A stretch of 9,316 bases of DNA from Bacteroidota bacterium (GTDB taxonomy: Bacteria > Bacteroidota > Bacteroidia > Chitinophagales > Chitinophagaceae), in the NCBI GenBank assembly GCA_023412975.1, contig JAEZRB010000315.1:1-9316 (forward strand), written 5' to 3'. Positions 6,553 to 9,316 of this stretch are shown here, piece by piece; position 1 is the first letter of the stretch, and each line of letters opens with the position of its first letter. The notes beneath the pieces are model-generated. The model made no database searches. It saw nothing but the letters and a program-made list of their open reading frames with translations, and had not been told where the DNA came from. A program made the translations under genes and the position numbers.

Positions 6553-6735
6553 GTCCTTGTCGCAAAGCACAACCCTGTTGAACTATACAAACAAGTGTTT
6601 ACACTTAGTATTTAACCTGCATAAACAAAAATTTCATGGCATTTATTCACACAGCGTACCCATTTTAATGACCATCCATATTATTTTCTCAACAACCTTG
6701 CTATAAGTTCTTTACTTTTGTTTAAAACCAACTGT
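6553..6735. promoter_or_regulatory. Upstream region of the RRM gene with promoter box and a 14-bp palindrome
   Basis: TACTTTTG at 6713-6720 is an exact TAnnTTTG -7 box ending 15 bp before the ATG at 6736. No well-spaced TTTG -33 element was found. At 6593-6606 lies a perfect 14-bp inverted repeat, AAGTGTTTACACTT, a possible operator about 110 bp upstream of the box. The remainder is AT-rich and shows no coding potential. Confidence 0.5.
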
Positions 6736-7101
6736 ATGAATCTTTTTGTTGCAGGCCTTCCTTACGACCTCGATGACGATGAACTAATGGAAATATTTGA
6801 AAAATTTGGAGTAGTTAAATCCGCGAAAGTGGCGATGGATAAAGAAACCGGGAAAAGCAGGGGATTTGGATTTGTGGATATGCAAAATGATGATGAGGCC
6901 AGGGACGCTATCGAAAATCTCAATGATATTTCATTGGGCAAAAAGCCGCTTGTTGTGAAGCAGGCGGAGGAAAGAACTTCCGGTCCCTCTGGTGGAGGTG
7001 GCAGCCGTGGAAATTTCAACCGCGGCGGCGGTGGCGGCTATAGCAGCCGTCCAGGTGGTGGAAGACCTCCCGGCAACAATCGCGATCGCAATCGCTATTA
7101 A
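6736..7101 (+). CDS. Small glycine-rich RRM RNA-binding protein
   Basis: The 121-residue product is a single RNA recognition motif with a disordered Gly/Arg tail. RNP2 is LFVAGL (3-8). RNP1 is RGFGFVDM (42-49), with the two aromatic F44 and F46 that stack on RNA bases, and Met replacing the usual final aromatic. The RRM ends near residue 80. The tail (85-121) is rich in GGGG, RGG-like and RP segments and ends in RDRNRY. Proteins of this type are abundant in Bacteroidota and cyanobacteria and are thought to act as RNA chaperones, in Bacteroidota perhaps partly replacing Hfq. The start is ATG 6736; an in-frame TTG at 6718 would add six residues but falls inside the TACTTTTG promoter box, so it cannot be used from that promoter. 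Its own promoter and terminator make it a monocistronic unit. Confidence 0.95.
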   Translation: MNLFVAGLPYDLDDDELMEIFEKFGVVKSAKVAMDKETGKSRGFGFVDMQNDDEARDAIENLNDISLGKKPLVVKQAEERTSGPSGGGGSRGNFNRGGGGGYSSRPGGGRPPGNNRDRNRY

Positions 7102-7137
7102 ATATTCAACTGGCAGATAAGCCTTTTTAAAAGATAC

Positions 7138-7164
7138 AGGTCCCGGTAATGCCGGGACTTTTTT
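7138..7164 (+). terminator. Intrinsic terminator of the RRM gene
   Basis: GTCCCGG (7140-7146) pairs perfectly with CCGGGAC (7152-7158) around a five-base loop TAATG, followed by six T (7159-7164). The stem can extend by weak outer pairs at 7138-7139. It lies 36 bp after the stop codon of the RRM gene. Confidence 0.92.
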
Positions 7165-7399
7165 ATTGCTTACAGGTTTAATTCGTTGATAAAAAAAGAT
7201 CGAATTTTTTTCTATGCTGAATGGATATTAAGTCTAACAACGAAATTGATTCTTTATGTTAAAAGCTATTTCCATAATTAGCCTATTTCAGGCGGGTTGG
7301 AAATTGTATTTGACAGTCCTTAACAATTGAAGCCTGCATTGGCATTCTTTATGATTTACCGATAGGCGGAAATTCATTTATTCAATTAAAACAAGGACT
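7165..7399. other. Non-coding spacer, AT-rich
   Basis: No gene was found here. A weak A7/T7 hairpin (7191-7197 with 7205-7211) sits inside a 7-bp inverted repeat TTCGTTG (7182-7188) / CAACGAA (7238-7244). It presumably contains the promoter of the lipoprotein gene at 7400, but no exact TAnnTTTG box was found. AAGGA at 7393-7397, three bases before the ATG, is the nearest thing to a Shine-Dalgarno sequence in the window. Confidence 0.5.
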
Positions 7400-7888
7400 A
7401 TGAAAAAAATTTTTTACACTATTAGTTTCGTCGCTCTACTGGCTGTTTTATTTACAGCCTGCACCGGTAAACCTGAACCGGTGGAATCAACTAAGGGATT
7501 ATCTTATGCGGATACAGTAGGTCTCGCAGAATTCCAGGAATGGAAAATGCATAATGAACGCGTGGCCGCCATCGAAGCATATAAAAAATCTGAGGCCGCC
7601 GCTACACCAGCTGTTTCGCGCAGTACTGCGAAAAGGAGTAGTTCGGGTAGCAGCAGTAACAGTGGCTCGATGATATCCGGAACAGAAAACCAGGCAAAAA
7701 CAGCTGAGAAGAAAGGCTGGAGTAAGGCAGCCAAGGGAGTCGCGATCGGCGCAGGTTCGGGTGCTGTATTAGGTGCTGTTATCCATAAACGTAACCGCGC
7801 ACTCGGTGCCGTTATTGGCGGTGTTGTTGGTGGCGGTGTCGGATATGGTATAGGACGTTCAAAGGATAAAAAAGACGGACGTTACTAA
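7400..7888 (+). CDS. Glycine-zipper lipoprotein
   Basis: The 162-residue product is a predicted lipoprotein: a K2-K3 start, a hydrophobic core and lipobox L-F-T-A-C with the lipidated cysteine at residue 21. Residues 22-65 are a polar, probably helical region. Residues 66-105 are a low-complexity Ala/Ser/Gly linker. The C-terminal part carries two strict glycine zippers. The first has Gly at 113, 117, 121 and 125; the second has Gly at 136, 140, 144, 148 and 152, joined by the basic turn HKRNR (129-133). This matches the YMGG/17-kDa-antigen type of Gly-zipper domain, which packs into membranes as tight helical hairpins. It ends in a basic, hydrophilic tail (153-162). The likely site is the inner face of the outer membrane or the periplasm; the function is unknown. 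The gene is monocistronic, with a strong terminator 34 bp downstream. Confidence 0.92.
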   Translation: MKKIFYTISFVALLAVLFTACTGKPEPVESTKGLSYADTVGLAEFQEWKMHNERVAAIEAYKKSEAAATPAVSRSTAKRSSSGSSSNSGSMISGTENQAKTAEKKGWSKAAKGVAIGAGSGAVLGAVIHKRNRALGAVIGGVVGGGVGYGIGRSKDKKDGRY

Positions 7889-7921
7889 ATCAGATTCTTA
7901 ATAAAAATTCCCGACGACTAT

Positions 7922-7957
7922 AAAGGAGCCGTGATCTAAATTCACGGCTCCTTTTTT
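7922..7957 (+). terminator. Strong intrinsic terminator of the Gly-zipper lipoprotein gene
   Basis: AAAGGAGCCGTGA (7922-7934) pairs perfectly with TCACGGCTCCTTT (7942-7954) around a seven-base loop, and the T run extends to 7957. The 13-bp perfect stem is the strongest terminator in the window. On the reverse strand there are only three T after the stem, so it is mainly one-directional. Confidence 0.95.
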
Positions 7958-8242
7958 ACTAGTAAGAAAAGTAGATCCGCGATAACACTCAAAAGCAAAA
8001 AACTGGCTTACCGCCTTAAAAAAATTATATACTTCCCGCCTCCCAGCCTTCCGCGCAAAAAAATATATTCAACCCTTCACTAATCTGTTAAATGAATTTT
8101 ATAATAAGGTTAATATAGTTTTAACTCATACTCCGCCCTGTGTTTGTGAAATTTGCAGACACCGTTCTTCGAGCCAACCTATCCCCCGCCTTACTCAACC
8201 ATAACTTCTGCTCATTTTTAATTTTTAAACAGTTCTAAAAAC
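7958..8242. other. Non-coding spacer, AT-rich, no clear element
   Basis: No gene or convincing hairpin was seen. TAATTTTT at 8219-8226 is one base off the TAnnTTTG box and lies 16 bp before the ATG of the next gene. It has no matching -33 element, so it is only a weak promoter candidate. Confidence 0.4.
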
Positions 8243-8989
8243 ATGATGAGTATGAAAAGGTTTTTTTCTTCAATCCGTTCGGCCCTGCTTCCGGTGAGCG
8301 CTATCCTTGTGGTTTCTGTACTGGTTGCGGCGTGCTCTAAATTTGATAATGATGACAATGGCGCCGATACTCCCGTGTCTGGATTAATGGCGTTTAACCT
8401 GGTGCCCGACAAATCGGCCATCGGTATAACAATTGGTGGTAATAATTTAACTAATGCGCCCCTGGTTTATACCAACTTTACAGGCGTGTACCAGCGTATA
8501 TTCTCAGGCAACCGAGAATTGGAGTCTTTTGATGTTAATTCTGATTCCTCTCTTGCAAAAACCGCGGGCAATTTCGAGGTCAACAAATACTATTCTGTAT
8601 TTGTAGTAGGCGCCAATGGATCCTACTCGAACCTTGTAACACATGATAATTTTGACAGCCTCAGTTCTTCAACGGGCAAGGCGTATCTGCGTTATATCAA
8701 TGCGATCCCCGATTCGACACAACCCACGGTAACGATCAATGCAGGGAATAATAATGTAGTCAGCAAGCCGGCAGCGTTCACGTCAATATCGGAATTTGTA
8801 GCTGTTGATCCCGGACAGGTAACTGTCACGGTCAACAACAATTCAAATATTGATGCCAATCGTAGTATCGAATTGCAACAGGGGAAAGTTTACACTATTC
8901 TCCTGATCGGCTTACCGGGAAGTACCGATACGGACAGGGCTGTACAGATAAAGTACATTGAAAATGGCAGCCTGGGCTCTGAGCAATAA
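8243..8989 (+). CDS. DUF4397-type lipoprotein with two modules
   Basis: The 248-residue product has a lipoprotein signal with lipobox L-V-A-A-C, the lipidated cysteine being residue 31 from the ATG at 8243. ATGs at 8246 and 8252 are also possible, and the 8252 start, followed at once by Lys-Arg, gives a more usual signal length. Right after the cysteine is an acidic stretch SKFDNDDNGAD (32-42), like the export tags that send Bacteroidota lipoproteins to the cell surface. The rest is beta-rich. A C-terminal module (146-248) has the DUF4397 pattern, with YLRYINAIPD (148-157), a central E-F-V-A-V-D-P-G-Q-V-T-V turn and a late Y-T-I-L-L-I strand. A more diverged first module begins LMAFNLVPD (48-56). 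DUF4397 proteins are usually surface-exposed beta sandwiches of unknown role. No co-directional neighbour is close; a 5' gap of over 280 bp follows the previous terminator. Confidence 0.9.
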   Translation: MMSMKRFFSSIRSALLPVSAILVVSVLVAACSKFDNDDNGADTPVSGLMAFNLVPDKSAIGITIGGNNLTNAPLVYTNFTGVYQRIFSGNRELESFDVNSDSSLAKTAGNFEVNKYYSVFVVGANGSYSNLVTHDNFDSLSSSTGKAYLRYINAIPDSTQPTVTINAGNNNVVSKPAAFTSISEFVAVDPGQVTVTVNNNSNIDANRSIELQQGKVYTILLIGLPGSTDTDRAVQIKYIENGSLGSEQ

Positions 8990-9014
8990 TGAATAATGAG
9001 GAATTTGTTTTTTA

Positions 9015-9054
9015 GGAATTAGGAATTGGGGTTGGCCCTCCAATTCCTAATTCC
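9015..9054. repeat. Perfect 15-bp palindromic hairpin element
   Basis: GGAATTAGGAATTGG (9015-9029) pairs without mismatch with CCAATTCCTAATTCC (9040-9054); two further pairs can close the ten-base spacer. The left arm is itself a tandem AGGAATT repeat, and upstream AATAATG is tandemly repeated at 8985-8998. Six T precede the stem and no T run follows it on either strand, so it is not a standard terminator. It may still stop or stabilise the upstream lipoprotein mRNA, whose stop codon lies 26 bp before it. The form is that of a dispersed REP-like repeat. Confidence 0.7.
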
Positions 9055-9057
9055 AAA

Positions 9058-9249
9058 TCATTGCTGTCCGGAATAAAATCTTGGATAGTTGTCAGAACCT
9101 TTGACCCGCGCGGCATCTATGACTTTTACATTTACAGGGGCTTTGCTTTATTTTTCCCTGGAGACTCTTAGTTTTGCTGGCCGTAGTTGAAATGTATCGA
9201 TGGTCAGGATACCACAGCGCACACTGCGAACACAGCGAAGTATTCGCAT
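9058..9249 (-). pseudogene. Possible decayed coding tract with one internal stop
   Basis: On the minus strand an ATG at 9249 opens a frame of 63 codons ending at the TGA at 9058-9060, broken by one in-frame TAA at 9148-9150. The 29 codons after the break read like a protein tail, with VNVKVIDAARVKGS and then SDNYPRFYSGQQ before the stop. The opposite strand is also open over the same stretch (9061-9165). This is better read as a dispersed repeat that happens to be open, or a gene remnant, than as a functional gene. Confidence 0.3.
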
Positions 9250-9316
9250 CAGGTCCTGTTCTACGTAGCAGATTTTATCACGAAAACGGCTTTCGCTGTG
9301 CTCACCGTGCCCGCCG
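9212..9316. repeat. Inverted CACAGCG-type repeat arms reaching the right edge
   Basis: The left arm contains about three 9-base units of the type xACACxGCG (9212-9239). CACAGCGAA at 9231-9239 is the exact reverse complement of TTCGCTGTG at 9292-9300. The similarity extends in diverged form over about 20 bases per arm, and the right arm continues toward 9316 as CTCACCGTG. The 52-bp centre contains the palindrome CTACGTAG (9261-9268). Imperfect repeats of this kind are common as intergenic dispersed elements in several phyla; the exact boundary cannot be seen because the window ends here. Confidence 0.5.

Noticed and set aside
7182..7244. Inverted repeat TTCGTTG/CAACGAA with an A7/T7 hairpin inside
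   Set aside because: Widely spaced arms in AT-rich sequence and a pure A/T stem; not a convincing terminator or operator.
9015..9054. Terminator for the DUF4397 gene
   Set aside because: The stem is strong, but the T run precedes rather than follows it, so it does not fit an intrinsic terminator on either strand; kept as a repeat.

Overview
The window looks like a chromosomal segment of a Bacteroidota bacterium, most likely in or near the Chitinophagaceae. The evidence is a set of families typical of that phylum (DUF3667, DUF4369, DUF2911-TPR, DUF4397 lipoprotein, Gly-zipper lipoprotein, Gly-rich RRM protein), almost no Shine-Dalgarno sequence ahead of most starts, and two perfect TAnnTTTG promoter boxes just upstream of genes. 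No rRNA, tRNA, CRISPR array, phage gene or intact transposase was seen.

Left part (1-3245, minus strand): a tight three-gene unit read leftwards. It runs from a zinc-ribbon membrane protein of the DUF3667 family, through the housekeeping NTP pyrophosphohydrolase mazG, to a large polytopic membrane protein whose GTG start overlaps the mazG stop by 4 bp and which runs off the window at base 1. The last gene resembles the sensor half of a large membrane histidine kinase, but no catalytic domain lies inside the window.

Middle part (3345-6216, plus strand): diverging from that unit is a probable two-gene operon. It encodes a small secreted protein built of about seven YD/RHS-like repeats and a secreted DUF4369 protein that stops where a TlpA-like thioredoxin domain would normally begin. 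A periplasmic DUF2911-TPR protein follows after 117 bp.

Region 6217-6735 has no gene and is the most structured non-coding part of the window. It holds nested inverted repeats, a perfect long-range stem, and two complete intrinsic terminators about 100 bp apart, the second preceded by two further perfect hairpins. One or two unannotated small RNAs are a reasonable reading. It ends at a TAnnTTTG promoter box for a small RRM RNA-binding protein (6736-7101) with its own terminator.

Right part (7400-8989, plus strand): two separate lipoprotein genes, one with two perfect four-residue glycine zippers and a very strong terminator, and one with two DUF4397-like modules. Beyond 8989 is non-coding sequence that looks like a dispersed intergenic repeat: a perfect 15-bp palindromic stem, a decayed coding-like tract with one internal stop, and inverted CACAGCG-type arms reaching the right edge.

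Most of the window is ordinary chromosomal sequence. I did not find an obvious new defence, mobile or biosynthetic system. The best leads are the double-terminator RNA locus, the thioredoxin-less DUF4369/YD-repeat pair, and the right-edge repeat element.
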